Shown: piece by piece, positions 34,301-47,756 of the stretch
Numbering within the stretch: the stretch's first letter is position 1
Layout of the letters: each line of letters opens with the position of its first letter
Origin: Delphinapterus leucas
Taxonomy: Eukaryota > Chordata > Mammalia > Artiodactyla > Monodontidae
Direction of reading: 5' to 3'
Assembly: GCF_002288925.2 (NCBI RefSeq)
Contig: NW_022098008.1
Coordinates: 6,471,972 to 6,535,971, forward strand
DNA length: 64,000 bases
Translations under genes and position numbers: made by a program
Notes under the pieces: generated by a model
Databases searched by the model: none
The model's input: only the letters and a program-made list of their open reading frames with translations
Told to the model about the DNA's origin: nothing

Positions 34301-34682
34301 GCATGGAAATCTTCAGTTGATCAAAAAGACAAGATAAGTCTCAATATAAAGGCCCCACAAAACACCCAAAACACCAAGTAATGAAGCATTGAACTTTTGA
34401 AGAATTCCAGTAATTGTTTACACCTTTTTCTCAGTTCAGAAGGTGAGTGGGATGAAGAAATTTGCTTTCTTGCTTCTTGTTTTTCTGAAACTTCCTTTGC
34501 AGCTATAGAGGTCTATATTCTGGAACCTGGATGGTTTCACATGATGCTCGTGTATCTAAATCCTCTACTTAGAATCTGCTTCATTTGTTCTAAATAAAAT
34601 AAAATGTGAAATGTAACTTAAAATTTCTGTCTGGGCGTATTTGAAATATATAGTGTAATTTTCCACTTAAAGTGTTTCCTTG

Positions 34683-34889
34683 GGCTTCCCTGGTGGCACA
34701 GTGGTTGGGGGTCCACCTGCCGATGCAGGGGACACGGGTTCGTGCCCCGGTCCGGGAAGATCCCACATGTCGCGGAGTGGCTGGGCCCATGAACCATGGC
34801 CGCTGAGCCTGCGCGTCCGGAGCCTGTGCTCCACAACGGGAGAGGCCACAGCAGTGAGAGGCCCGCGTACCGCAAAAAGAAAATAAATA
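34683..34889 (+). mobile_element. CHR-type SINE, short form
   Basis: The 14-base repeat 'aaagtgtttccttg' lies at 34669-34682 and 34890-34903. Box-B-like 'gggttcgtgccccgg' is intact, and the tail is 'aaaaagaaaataaataa'. Confidence 0.93.
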
Positions 34890-35294
34890 AAAGTGTTTCC
34901 TTGAGCCCAGAGTGTGTGAAGAATAGCAGAAATGATTGCTTGCACCCACTGCATCTCCATAAATGTTTACTACAAGCAGAAATTGTTTTAAAATAATATC
35001 TGAACCGGTTTCGTTTAGGGAGGATATACTTGATTGATTTTTTCATAGTAGATATGAAAATAAAATCTGAAATTGCTTTTCTCTCAATCTGTTTTGCATA
35101 AATTTCCTCGTGGAAAGATTTGAAGTTCTCACCTCACCTTTGCAAATCACAGTGAGAACGAGAATGCGATAAACATCATTTTGGGAATTCAAAGCTCTTA
35201 AGATTGCAGTTACTGAAAGAATCACAGAGGAAATAAAATTCAAAGATAATCCTCTGTAAAATTGTTCTATGTACAATGTACAGGAAGAGTAAGT

Positions 35295-35500
35295 GCTCAC
35301 CTCTATTACGGTTTTTAGCTAGGGGTGATTTTGTCTCCCAGGGTACATTTTGCAATGTCTCCAGGCATTTTTGGTTGTCACAACTGGAGGGTGGGTTGTT
35401 ACTGGGATCTACTAGGCAAAACATTCACAGGAGACTGCCCAGCCCACAATACAGAATTATCTAGACCCAAATATCAGTAGAGCTGCTATTGATAAATCCT
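35295..35500 (+). mobile_element. MER20 (hAT-Charlie DNA transposon)
   Basis: 'ctaggggtgattttgtctcc', 'tttttggttgtcacaactgg' and 'acagaattatctagaccc' are in MER20 order. The copy is diverged and its ends are worn. Known: MER20 copies have been recruited as regulatory DNA in placental mammals; nothing here shows that. Confidence 0.75.
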
Positions 35501-37080
35501 AATTTATATTTTGAAAAACTGCTGCTGGTATTATGAAAATAAGTCTTGCTAGAGAACAGCGAGAGAACTTTGCTGTAATATGATTTAAAAAATCTTGGTG
35601 GGTGTGGACTTGATCATATTCATCAGTAATTTGTGATGGGACAAATGATTCTGACCGTGTCACAAAGTTATTTATAAGTAGACATGTTTTCTTTCCTTTT
35701 ATGATAATTCAGGCATACAAGCATTGCAGGAGCAGGAAAAGACAGCCCTGATGTGGTGACTCTTCATCTAAGGCTTTACAAAGAGATGAGTGGAGAGTAG
35801 ATACCTCAAGATGGCAGGGGGAAGGTGGGAACAAACTGGTAAATGGGTGCATAAGAAGAAACAGGTGGCACATCATCTAGTTAAATATGTTTTAATTTAA
35901 ATCAGATTGGTTAGCAGCAAGTTGCTCTATGTGGCAGTTTGGTCAAAGCAACAATAGGGGCAGAAATAAATCCTCCCAGTCATAGTTTATTCTTTGTCTT
36001 AGTACTAATAATTATAATTGCAACAGAAAATAATCTTCAAAAATTATATATATTTTTAATAATTTTTCATGAAATTAACTTAAATGTACAATGAGAGTTA
36101 TGATAATGTAGGACTCCACAACACTCACAACTGAGTCCGCAAACTCAGATGTACAGGAAATAGCTCACTTTTATATATTTGAATCAGTTAACTAATCTTC
36201 AACCTCAGTTAATCTGGGGACCTTCCCCACCCAATCTCTCTCCTCCAAATGGTGCAAAGCTTCCATGATCCAAAGAAGAAAAGTCCATAGAACCAGAAAA
36301 TTGGGGGATGGAGGATACCACTTGTGCTTTAGCACCTAATAATGCTGATTAAAACCAAGACACCCATAGGCTACATGGTCCACTCAATGTCACAAACTGT
36401 GACTAGAGAGTGGGGGGGTCTCTAGTCCAGTGAAGTGGGTCACTACTCCCAAGGTGCATACACAACCACAACCTGAAGCTGGCTCCCTCCCCAGGATACC
36501 AACACAAAATGATGTACAGCTCTCTGCTGCTCATGGGAAACCAGGCACACATCCCTGATCCCTACCTGAATGTCATTTAATAAGTACAAGAGAAGGAAAT
36601 GTGATTGTTGAAGAATTTTAAATTACTGAAGGTGATCTATGTCTTTTATTCCTTGTACTTTCCAATCAAACATAAAAATATTACTATATAGGCAGAGGGG
36701 TCATCATTGGCTTTAAATATTTTATTTAATAAGTTAGAAAACTACAAACTTTTGAAAAATGACAGATTTTATCTCTGTTATATTTTTATATTTCCCTTTT
36801 TTTGTTACAAATGCATCATCATAGAATACCTAAAATATATAGAGCTAAAAACATATATCCATAATTCTATCTACCCAAGGACAATTACTGTTAACACTGT
36901 TATGTATGTCCCTCCACATTTGATTCTGCTCATAACTGTAACAGCTTATATTGAGTGAATACTTATATGTTCCTGGAATACTCTGCATGCTTTTATATTT
37001 TTCAAATACTTATAATCTTATGAAGTAAGGGTTGTTATTATCCCCGTACATCAACAATAAACAACAGTGACTACAATAAT
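35501..37080. other. No confidently recognised feature
   Basis: 36.12-36.56 kb has the composition of an old LTR, but I could not define its ends. A weak antisense MIR core lies near 36965-37050. Confidence 0.35.
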
Positions 37081-37084
37081 CCTT

Positions 37085-37440
37085 GGGGGAGTGTGTATCT
37101 GATTTCCAGAGTTGCTGCATTATATAATTAAAAATGTCTAGTTTTCAACAAAAAAATTCTGACACATTCAAGGAAACATGAAAGCATAACTTTAATGCTC
37201 ATATATATGAAAAAAATAATTGACAGAAATTGTCTTTGAGCAAGCCCAGACATTGGATTTACCAGACAAAGACTTTAAATCAGCTGTTGCAAATATGTTT
37301 AAAAAATTAAAAAAAGAAAAACAAAAGCCATCTAAACAATTAAAGGAAAGTATGAGAAGGGTGTCTCACCACATAGAGAATACAAATAAAGAGACAGCAA
37401 TTATAAAAAGGAGCAAAATGGAAACTTGCTCATTGGCACC
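37085..37440 (+). mobile_element. Ancient L1/HAL1-type 5' region
   Basis: 'gagcaagcccagacattgg', 'atttaccagacaaagactt' and 'aaatcagctgttgcaaatat' are from the old L1 leader/ORF1 region in the sense direction. The 78-codon frame here is its remnant. Confidence 0.65.
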
Positions 37441-40400
37441 ACTCAGGCAATGCTGAACTGGGATAGAAGCACAACTGTTGGTTATTGGAGCCCATGATTT
37501 TTAGCCACTGTCTATATATTCACCCACACTATGCACACACGCATACCCACACATATATACATAGAAATATAATTTGTTTCTTTCTAAGAAATCTGATAAA
37601 AGTTTCGAAACCTAATTTGATTTATTAGTTAAATCTCGCAATTGCTAGATATTCCTTTTATTGCATCTTTTTCCTATACAGGTGTATATACCCTTACATT
37701 CGTTCTGACACAATATAGAACAGGAATAATTAACTAAAATGGATTTGAAAAGTAAAGGTGAAAACTTACATAAAAATGTTACCACTTTAAGTTCAGGAAA
37801 AGGTGACAAAACCACAATATGGTTTCCTATGTGTATGAAAGCCAATGAATATGTAGTTTAACCTTTCTATCAAATCGTTTTGATAGCCAACATACATTTG
37901 AAAGAAATTTTATTTCCATAAATAGTTTTTGACCAAATTTTCTAGGATCCAGATCACTTATAAACGAACATATTAGATAACTGAAGGAAACATTGAAGAA
38001 AGTCCATTCTTTGTGCTTTTTCTTTTCGTTATGGAAATTACTGATTCAGAAGCTGTAAGGGATCTAGAGTCTGGGCAGAAAGCAGCAGCTCAAAGCTTTT
38101 ATCAGTTTCATAGGACTTAGAGAAACACGTTTGGAGTTAAGGACAACCAAATCCAAACCAAACCAAACCAAAAACAAACAAACGCAGGACTTCACCTCAC
38201 ACAATTCTGCAGAAGACGACATTGCAAAGAAGTGAGCAAAACTTTTTGCCCTATTTTTCACCTTGAAACTTTCATGATTGTGAAACCACATGGAATGCTT
38301 TGTCTTTGCCTTTTAGCAGTTTAATTAGGATGTGCCTAAGTGTGGCTGTTTTTGTATTTATGATGCATGGTATTCACAAGTTTTCCTGATTGTGATGGGG
38401 TAAGCCCTGGAAACAAGAGTCCTTCCTCTAACTTAGAAAAGATAAGGAAAAAGGAAAATAAAGTCAGAATTTGATGAAAAGCCTATCAGCACTAAAGTAG
38501 TTCATAGCTAATGACGTCTTATTTTCAATGAGGTGCTCAGGAAGAACATCTGCAGTGAAAAGGTGTTAGTGGAGGTATAAATCCTTGGAGAAAAGTACAA
38601 CATCATGAGGAAGTTAAAAATGCACTAACCAGGGATGAGTGAGAGAACCGCACAGCTGCCCTGAAGGTGCACATGTTGGGAGAACCTGAGTCTGGAATGG
38701 CTCTGACAGCAGCTCTTCACTTCTCTCCAGCATGACTCAGCATCCCAGGAATGGGTACCTCAGTGGGGAAAATGCAAGGCAGGGAGGGAGATTCTACAGG
38801 GAGGTGGATTATAGGGCCTTCATGAGAATGAAGTTGAAAAGGTGAGGCGAGAGGCAGGTGGTTAATGGGAGAAACACAGCCCAGAGAGGATGAAGGTCTA
38901 GAGAATGTAAGGAATCAATTTCAGCAGGTTAAGAGTGGGTTATGGTACACGGGGCAAGGGCAAAGAAAGGGGGTTGTTATTGTGGCAGAGAATTTCAGAT
39001 CTGTTTCTTTCAAGGTGGAGCCATCCTGGGTAATGGCATCATCTGTGGTGTGGCCATGCCATTTAAAGACAAGAGACATCAGGGGGAAGTTATTACTGGA
39101 GCTGATATCATGTCATGAATGAGGCATGAATGTGGAGGCCCTAGTAACTCTGGTGCTGGCAAGGGATGAGGTGGAGGCAAGAACACTGAACCCGGGTGGC
39201 ATCCCCAAACAAGAGAGGAGTAGTGAATTGAGGAGTAAGCCATGGCACCGCTGGAGAATACAGAGGGATCATCACGTGATATGGGATTCTCAAGAGAGAA
39301 GTGGGAAAGACGATGATGCACTATGCTGACACTGTTCGCTGGCAGCCAGGAGGAAGAAACTTTCCCTCCTTCCTCCAAGGTGGGGGAAGAAGTCAGGTGT
39401 GGAAGCAGCCTCCAGCAAACCTTTTGGTTTCTGTAAAAGTGTGATGGCTGAGGCAGCAGTTTAGAGAGGGTAAGGGGTTTCAGGAGATTTCCGTAAATAG
39501 AGTGCTGGGCTTAAGGAGATGGTGGGGTCTCAGAAACAGGTGACCTGGATAGGGGAGAGGACTGGAAAAGGTGGCTGTCAGGATCCCAACTGAGGTGGGC
39601 ATCCTTTGTGCCTGATCCTGAGGGAGATGAGTGGGAAACAAACACGAAGGATTGAAACCAACCCCCGGATCATTATTTTATCTCATTAACCGCATACAGA
39701 TTTTTAGTTCTGTTTCTCTTTCTGAAAAAATGTCGTATCTACTTCTGAACTCCTTTCAAGAAACTAATAAATTGTTCTGTTTTTCTAATTTATGGTGATG
39801 GTCCAAAATCTTCTCCAGATATAAGACAACACATGGAAATGTCCTTCTGAGCACTGGAGATTGTACCTGTGTTTGCAAAGAAAGATTCGGGCTTTCTGTA
39901 TAATTTAAAAGTATTAAATCGATCTATCAAAGTGCTAAAAAATAAGTTGAGGGATTTAGAGCTGTTTTACACAACAAAACACATAAAGAGTGGGAAACGT
40001 TTCCATATTTAACTCAAGGTAAATTAGTATGCAGGTCTAGGTTGACATTATGAGACATTTGTAAGAGATTATCGTTACTTTTGCCTTTAAGTGAAGTAGT
40101 TGGTCTTTAAGACTTTATCATAAATGTTATAAAACCTAATGGTTTATAATTAAAAATCTCAATTCAGAAATTATAAGATACTGTGTACTTGGCACTATCG
40201 ATTCAATAAATCAAAACAACCAAGCCCGTACATTAGAATTTAAGTATCTTACCTTTTCCCATTTTAGTGATTGAGTCAAGCTATGGAAAACACAGTCTCA
40301 TTGTTTTCATTTAACATTTGAAATATCACCAACCCCTGGTAGAAAAGTGCTAAACAAATTAGTCTGCCAGTTCTAGAGATATGCCAAAACAGATGTTGGC

Positions 40401-43400
40401 ATTTTCTTGTTATATAAACAATAATTCTAATGTGTTTATATCAATAGATTTTCTCTTTCTTTCTTTTCTTTCTAACCTGCAGATTGTCTTTTATGGAATT
40501 TAAGAGTGCTTGATGTTAAATTATCCACTTCTGGGGCTTTGACCAGATGGAAGGGAAGGACAGTAAGGCAAGATGGTTGCTGATCCTGGTAGCTAGTGGG
40601 AGGGATGATCAGGGATGCTGAGGTAAAAACAGGTGGGAACTGATGGGGATAAAATAGATGCATCCAAAGAATTCCCAGAACCCAGGGTGCCTAGACACCA
40701 AGTACGTTTGGCTCTACAGTGCTCCCCACCCAGCATCTAAGGATTGTCTATTCCTTAAACCTCGCAGTTCATGGTCTTTCCCACATTACTCAACCCCACC
40801 CCCAGCACCCTTGCCTTCTCTCTCTTTCCTCTTCTCTTTGCTCTGCCTCTTGACACTTGCATTCTGTGTTTAAGTGAACAAATGAATTTGCAGTAGATCA
40901 ATTCAGTCTAAGGGCTATCTTATGGTCATCAGATATGGGATAAAAAATGAGGTTGCATCACCCACTTTGGAAGGCTCTCCTGGTCTTTTGGAGTCATGAG
41001 ATACAGTCTAAGTTAGACCTGGTCCTCTCTGGGTGCCCCTCCCATAAACCTCTCAGGCAGAACAGCTCCCTTCTGTCTTTTCTTCATTTGCTCTCCTGGT
41101 CATCCCTAAGCTGAGACCAGCACCATGGACCCTCGTAATGCTGATGCACCAGAAATCTGACCTGGGAGGAGGGGAGAAGTGTGACTGATAGAGGATTTGC
41201 CTCTGCCATTCAGGACTCGTGAGACCTGTGTGCCATCAGAGTGAGGGCAGCCGCCCCTTATGGGACAATAAAAATCCACTCTGATTAGAACATCAACCTT
41301 AGCCTCCTCCTCTCGAAGCTTCAGTCATGGACCCTGGCTCTTTCTGGGGTAATCCAGTATGCATATATGTCCTTTCCTTTCCTAGGTCTTCTCCAGCTGT
41401 CATAGCACAATGTAGAATCCATTACACTAACCCTGTCATGGTCCGATGGTCTTCCTTGATCTGCATCCCACATCTGTCCTCAGAGCAGCTCCACAAGGGA
41501 CTCACTGCTTGTTGGACACGTCTGCATGACACATAGGCCATGAGAGAGGTAATCTGAACATTTCTTGATAGATATTTCCTAATTGAATAGCTCCCAGTAC
41601 TTAAGTTTCTAGAGTGAAATGTGAACTTCATGTCTTTGGATAAGAAATTGAATGGGGCTTTAATTTCACCCCAGGATGGAGCCTCAACACTGCAGATGTA
41701 ATCAGGCTTAAGGGCAGAGGTGTGAAATGTCAGATCTTATGCTGGGGTGACCAGATGTCCAACTAGAGTACAGACATTCTTTTATGAATAAACTCTCAAG
41801 ACCAACACAGATGTCCTGGTAATTACTCTACAGACACTGACAAAAGGCATCCAAAGATGTCACTGACTGGTTTTGTATAAGAAAGCAAATTCAATGAGGA
41901 ATGACACCCTTAAAAGAAAAGGGAAGAACCTGAAGTGGGCATGAGTCCGGTGGGTATGGTTAGAATTGGCCTCTAACGTCAGGAGAAACAAGAGAAAAGG
42001 AACAAAGAAAACAAAGTAAATCGTTAGCCAATAAAGATTTAAGAAAAACAGGAAAAGTAGAGAATGCCAATTTTTACAAAATTAATATATCATAGAACTT
42101 TTGAGGTTGACATAGTCGTGGGTAAAGGATGCTCAGGAGACATAATTTATTTAGACGTGCAACATTTCCTAGATATGAAGGCCTTTTGCTAACTCGCTCA
42201 CAAGAGACTAAGGAAGATGCAGTTCATAGAGAGCTAGGCAGGAGCAGCTGCCTGTGAGGGGGAAGAAGAGTCTGGTTGAACAGCCAGTTCCTAGAGTACG
42301 AAGGTGAGGAGTGAGAAGTCACTGGGGTTGTCATGATGGATGGTGTCAATGCGCTTTCTAACGACCTTGGGGAGGGGACAGGCTTCAGGGTGGCCGAGCC
42401 TGCTAGGAGCAGAGCTGTGTTTCAGAGAGAAGCGACCACGGGGAAGAACAGAGAGGATGCCTAGATCCCAGTACATCGTAAGGGAACGCATAGGTGATTG
42501 CAAAATAACCCACCATGTATTGATGCACGTGGGAAGGCATCCTCTAAGCCGTGGTCCAGGCTGGGGCATCTCTATCAGTTCAACTTCCCAGGAGAAGCTC
42601 CTGGCCTCAGTGAGATCAGCATTTGGCACCACCTGGGAATAGTGTGTCTGTGGTTAGAAACAGCAAGAGGACTGTGGTTCTATTAAGAAAAGAAGAATCT
42701 AGAAAAAAAGCCAAATGCTCAGAGCAAGACCAGCCTCCATCAGTTATGAGGTCCATGTCTGGCTTTGCTTCTGAGTGGCTTTTTGACCTGAATAAATCTG
42801 AGGGAATCTGAAAAACAACTTGTACCAGCAAAGTGCCTGGAGCAGTAGAAATGAAGACATCCCTGCAAGTCTCGGCTTGAAGTGAAAATACACTTTGTGC
42901 CTGAATCTGCCAACCTCACTATGCTAATAGACGTTGGAAAGCTCTGTGCTCCTAGCTTGGGAAGTGCCAAGGAGAGGAGACTAATCCACAAACTTTTATT
43001 AATTCTGGAGACGCAGCACTGATACAAAGAAGTAAAGGATTCAATTTCCTGCTCTCAAGAGGATCACAAAGCAGCTAGGAAAAATAGACCCCAGGAATGA
43101 ATTATCCCTCTGTGGTCAGGGTTACGCCCCGTTAGCGTGAGCTGTGCAAGATAGGAAGCCTGGGGAGTCAGGGTGGGTAACTGGGAGCTTCAGTGTAATT
43201 TCCTGCACTATTTGGTCTTTGGGGTGAATTCAGGTCTAGGGGATACTTCACATTTTCATAATTTGAGAGATTATGATCACATAGTCTGAAACATTTTTTC
43301 CAAACCTTTGTTACATTATATTCAGTATTTTTTCAAAATTATTTAACTTATCATTTACCATACAAAGATTAGAGAAGAAAAAATGTAAAAGGCCACAATT

Positions 43401-43560
43401 GTACAAAATATCAGAGTACTGTACTGCATATGTATATTGGATTTTAAATCTTCCAAAGTGTACTTTGGCCCCTTAAAAAATAATACCCTCAAAATAATCT
43501 GGCAAGTTTTGAAAGGGAACTATGATTGTCCATTCATGGGAATGAAGGTTGTTCAGCTGA
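37441..43560. other. Long stretch without a recognised gene
   Basis: Mostly single-copy DNA. There is a small CAAAC-rich run at 38150-38185 and a purine-rich segment at 38.8-39.6 kb. Frames are short and lack domains. Confidence 0.4.
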
Positions 43561-43564
43561 GTGG

Positions 43565-43770
43565 GTGGGCACAAGCGGGACTGCGTGGGCTCAACCTCTC
43601 CCTCTGCCACTTACTGGGACCTTAGGATGTTAATTGACCTCTCCATGCCTTAGTTTTCCCTCTGCAGAATGGGGATAATTATAACACCTATAGGGACATG
43701 CTAATGATTCATTGAGTTGATATATATATATATATATATATATATCACTTAGAAAAATTCCTGGCCAGGT
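43565..43770 (+). mobile_element. MIR, interrupted by a (TA)n run
   Basis: 'tctgccacttactgggacc', 'tgacctctccatgccttagt' and 'cagaatggggataattataa' are MIR, followed by (TA)n at 43720-43745 and 'acttagaaaaattcctggcc'. Confidence 0.75.
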
Positions 43771-44889
43771 AGGAATGTAATTTCAACAAAAGTAAGTTAT
43801 TATTACTATCATTAGATTGAGCGTAAATGTAAATAATATTTCAAGGAGTAATATTTTACCAAAATGTCCTTGGGGCAGCTGGGAGCTTGTACAATTAAAA
43901 AGAAAAATAATACGCAGCTTTGAAGAGTGGAAGGATACTAGAAAAGCAGTAACAAACACATGTCAATAAAACTTGGGCAATGATATAACCTTGGGAGTCT
44001 TTAAGGGCTCTACAAAATCGTAAACAAGTTATAATTCTCTATGGCAGAGTTGTCAATATCAAGGAAGCCATTTAGATTCTTCATTGTTCTGTGAAATACA
44101 GAGTAACCTGTCAGAGCAAAGCCATTTCCTGCCCTCCAGTGATGGAAGGACTTGTTCAAACCCATAATATTCATATAGCTTTTAGGAAGGAAGGCTTTCT
44201 CTACAACTAAGATAACACTGTCGTAATTAGTGGGTATGCCTCAAAAGAACAGTGTGAGATACTTTAATTCATTGAGAAATTATGGATAAGATAGCTGTGC
44301 TCAATGAGTCAAGATTGCTAATTATCTTAGACTCTGCCCTTGAGATCATCAGAAAGACAGGAATGCTTAAGGCCAGGTAGATTTGATTTGATTTGATTTT
44401 AGTTTAGTTCGGCTTTTCTTTTGTCTTTTTTTTTTTTTGACAAAAGAGATGATGGAAGTTGAGAGTTTAGCAGCTGTTGGGTAAATCAATGACATTTATA
44501 TAGATCTATTTTACATGTTTATATGCTTTTTCTGGTTTTGAGGAGGAAGGCAGGAACTGGGGGGCATCTGGGCAGCCCTCGGGTGCTGAGGATGGGAATA
44601 CTGGCAAGGAGCGCTGACACAGTGATGGGTCTGTTTCCCGCTCAACCCTGGAAGTGAGAGGCCAGCTGATGTGATGCTTTGGGGCCGGCTCCAGAATGAA
44701 CTCTCTCCCATGAGAGACCTGTGACTCTTTGGGGAAATTAAAATCAGTTTAGCCATCACAGTGAAGAGTGGTGGGGAGAATACTGTCTCCCTCGCTGTGT
44801 GCAGGCCCAGAGCTCTCTGTCTCCTGAGCCCTGGGTCTTGGGAACGAGAGCAGTGCCCTGGGCGAGACCCTTGCCTTTCCCCCGGGGTG

Positions 44890-46110
44890 GGGGGGTTGTC
44901 GAGTGGTAGCAACCGCAAGCAGAGGCAGCAGCGGAAGTGCTGATCTCAGGGAGGGCAGTGGGCCCAGGTGAGGAGAACGGGGCCCCTTCCTGCGGTGTGG
45001 CCACGGGTGCGCGTCCTGCCCTTAGACACGGCCCCGGGCTCCCGAGGTCCTGGGGTGCAGGTGGCCGCGGGCCGAACACCTGCGGAGCACCTGAGGGGCA
45101 GGCGAGGCCGAAGCACAGAGCCCGCAGGTGCCCATCAGCTGCGGGAGCACATCTGCTCCAGCCCACCTGCCGCGCGTCACCTCCCAAAGGTACCCGGGCC
45201 AGAGAGTGCTCACAGCTAAACCAGACGTGCCTAGAAATGGGCGCGAGCTAGCTCCGCATGCGCGAGAGGACAGCCTCGCATCGCCGTGCGCAGTTGGCAG
45301 CAGGAGTGTGGGACGGTGTGTGCATGATCACGACAGCACAGCCGCCGCACGTGCAGTGGGAGAAACGCCAGCGCCACGTGGGAAATGCCTGGCTTGAGGA
45401 CGGCCAGCAGGACAGCGGCGTCAGTCATCTCAGTAAGTTCCACAACTGCCCGCACCCAGATGTGGTCGGCCTTCATCGAGAGATGCCCAGATTCGGTGCT
45501 TTTCTCTTTCCTTCTTCCTCCTCCCATTCATCCGCAGGTCCCTGTCCTCGCAAGAGGGAGACCGCGTGCCAGATCAGGTCGACTGACTGCATCCAAACAC
45601 CTCATCCCTGGGGAGGGACCGGCACCTGCTCGGATAAACGTAATTCAGCAAAATCATCCCTTTGACAGCAGCCGAATTTAAATACAAACCTACTCCTTCA
45701 TAGGAGCAATCTCATCGGAAGATGCCTTCCTGAAAACGCAAACCTCTGTCTAAAGTTATGCAAAACTGGAATTCGTGAAGCTGGGGTGACTGCTGGCTCC
45801 CGGCTAGCAGGCCACTCTGCGGGCTGCTGTGGGCACAGGGGCGGCGAGGGGCCGTCAGATGCGGGGCAGCTGGGCCTCTGCTCGCAGCCCTGGGTGCCTG
45901 GAAGGAGGAGAGGCGTCAGGCTCTGGTGTGAAGTCGCCGGGACCGGGGAGGAGGAGACTCCTGAGAGATGGGGCCCTGCGGCCGCTTTCCCAGGAGGCGG
46001 GGACCGAGCAGAGGAAGAGCAGGTGCCACAATCAGCAGCCTATGTCCAGGCAAAGCAGAGAGTATTAGCTGGTGAAAGCCCGAGGGGCTGCTTGGGGCAG
46101 TTTGCTGGGA
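44890..46110. promoter_or_regulatory. GC-rich segment, weak CpG island
   Basis: G+C and CpG are raised, most densely at 44.95-45.40 kb ('gcgcgtcc', 'ccgcgggccg', 'cgcatgcgcgag'), between AT-rich flanks. Frames up to 143 codons on both strands are GC-rich chance frames. In the human locus a gene (EPB41L1) starts some tens of kb beyond the NORAD promoter on this side, so a distal promoter is conceivable; this is inference only. Confidence 0.35.
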
Positions 46111-46992
46111 GGCCGGGAGGAAGCAGTGTTTGAGGGGACAGAGCGTTTCTGTGGAGCCAGGTGAGAGGAAAGTTAGAAAGGTCAGGAGGGGCCCGCCACA
46201 GACAGCGCTGGGAGCCTTTGTCAAAAACACAAACAACGCAAAATGAGTGGCCTTATTGTTTTGTTCGTTTTAAATTGTGCGGCTCCTTTCTCTTTAAAAT
46301 AAAATTTATGTGAAGCACAATTAGAACAGTTAAGAGTGGAGCTGGTACGGCGAGGCGTAGAGAGACCTTCTTCCGAGCTCTCACCCATGGCCAGGGCCGC
46401 AGGTACCGTCCAAACTCCCAACCACATGGCTGCCCTGGGAAGAATCAGCGCCTGGAAGACATCACCGGGAAGGGATGGTCCTTTCATAGACCCAGAGGCG
46501 ACAAACGCAGCACAGCTAGGGGAAAACGGCTTTGTGACCTAGAGGGAGAGAAAGAAGGAGGGAAGATAGGTGTGCTGAGAACACGGAAGGCCCCTTGGGC
46601 AGGGGCTGGGCTTGTGTTGGGCCCTCGATCCTTGGCAGTCAGCAAATGTCAGGTTGCCAGGCCTGGAGACCAGGACGCTCACCAGGGTGAGCTCTCAGTG
46701 CTTAGAAAATAGCCAGCCGTCCTGTTTATCTTAAAACCCATCACTGTGAACTTTACAATGTGGTCAGGTTATTTTCTGGAAGCTTTTCAGAAAATAAGTT
46801 TCAGCAGTGTAATAAAATGAAGCTGGGACCTGGGTACCAGCAGGTCCTCTTCTGGGACGGCATGAGATGCTGCAGCTTGTGGAAGTGGTCCTTTGTGAGG
46901 GAAGGCCAGCAGCATTTGGAGCCAACAATGAGTTGTTATTCAGCCGAGGAGGACACAGAGTTTTACCCACTTGGCCCAAGTTGAATCCCACT

Positions 46993-47025
46993 AATATATA
47001 TATATATATAATATATATATATAAA
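46993..47025. repeat. (TA)n dinucleotide repeat
   Basis: Two TA runs split by one extra base at 'taatat'. Confidence 0.9.
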
Positions 47026-47544
47026 GATTAGATGTTGGGAAACAAAGGAGAGCAAGGGATTAAGGGCAAAAACCCAGAGCCCGTCTCAATCCTACATTCA
47101 TCCTTCCAGAATTGGACATTGATGTTTACAAAACTTTGACAGCCTGAAGCAGCAAACCAAGATAATGTGTCTCTCTCAAATGCATACATTAGAAAGAAGG
47201 TTGCGATTTTTGTCTCTTTTGAGAAGTTTATTGAGTCTGCTAAATAACATTGGATTTTCTCCTTTGTGATAGGTCGGGTTTTGAGGAGAGAAACTATTTG
47301 CTGTGGGAAAGCTGCCTACATTGCTTTTGTATCACCTCCAAAGTACTGTGACCAGTGTGTCCTAGACCTAAGCCTCCCATTTCCCCACAGCTCACTCTGC
47401 TAAGACTCAAAGAATAGCTTTAAGAAAATAAAAATAAAAACAAATTCAGAAAAAGTTTGGCTACCTAACACTTTACACCCAAAATGTTTATGAAAAAAAT
47501 GCCTAACGCCCCTTCAACTAAGTTGTATTAAAACAGAAGATTTT

Positions 47545-47756
47545 TGGACTTCCCTGGTGGCACAGTGGTTGAGAGTCCGCCTGCCGATGCAGGGGACACG
47601 GGTTCGTGGCCCGGTCTGGGAAGATCCCACATGCTGCGGAGCGGCTGAGCCCGTGGGCCATGGCTGCTGAGCCTGCGTGTCCGGGGCCTGTGCTCCGCAA
47701 TGGGAGAGGCCACAACAGTGAGAGGCCCGCGTACCGCAAAAAAAAAAAAAAAAAAG
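47545..47756 (+). mobile_element. CHR-type SINE, short form, long clean poly(A)
   Basis: 'ggacttccctggtggcacag' to an A-run of about 18; 'gaagatttt' repeats at 47536-47544 and 47757-47765. The intact tail suggests a recent insertion. Confidence 0.93.

Noticed and set aside
44756..45251. Frames of 104-143 codons on both strands
   Set aside because: GC-rich chance frames: overlapping, no domain, no splice or start support.
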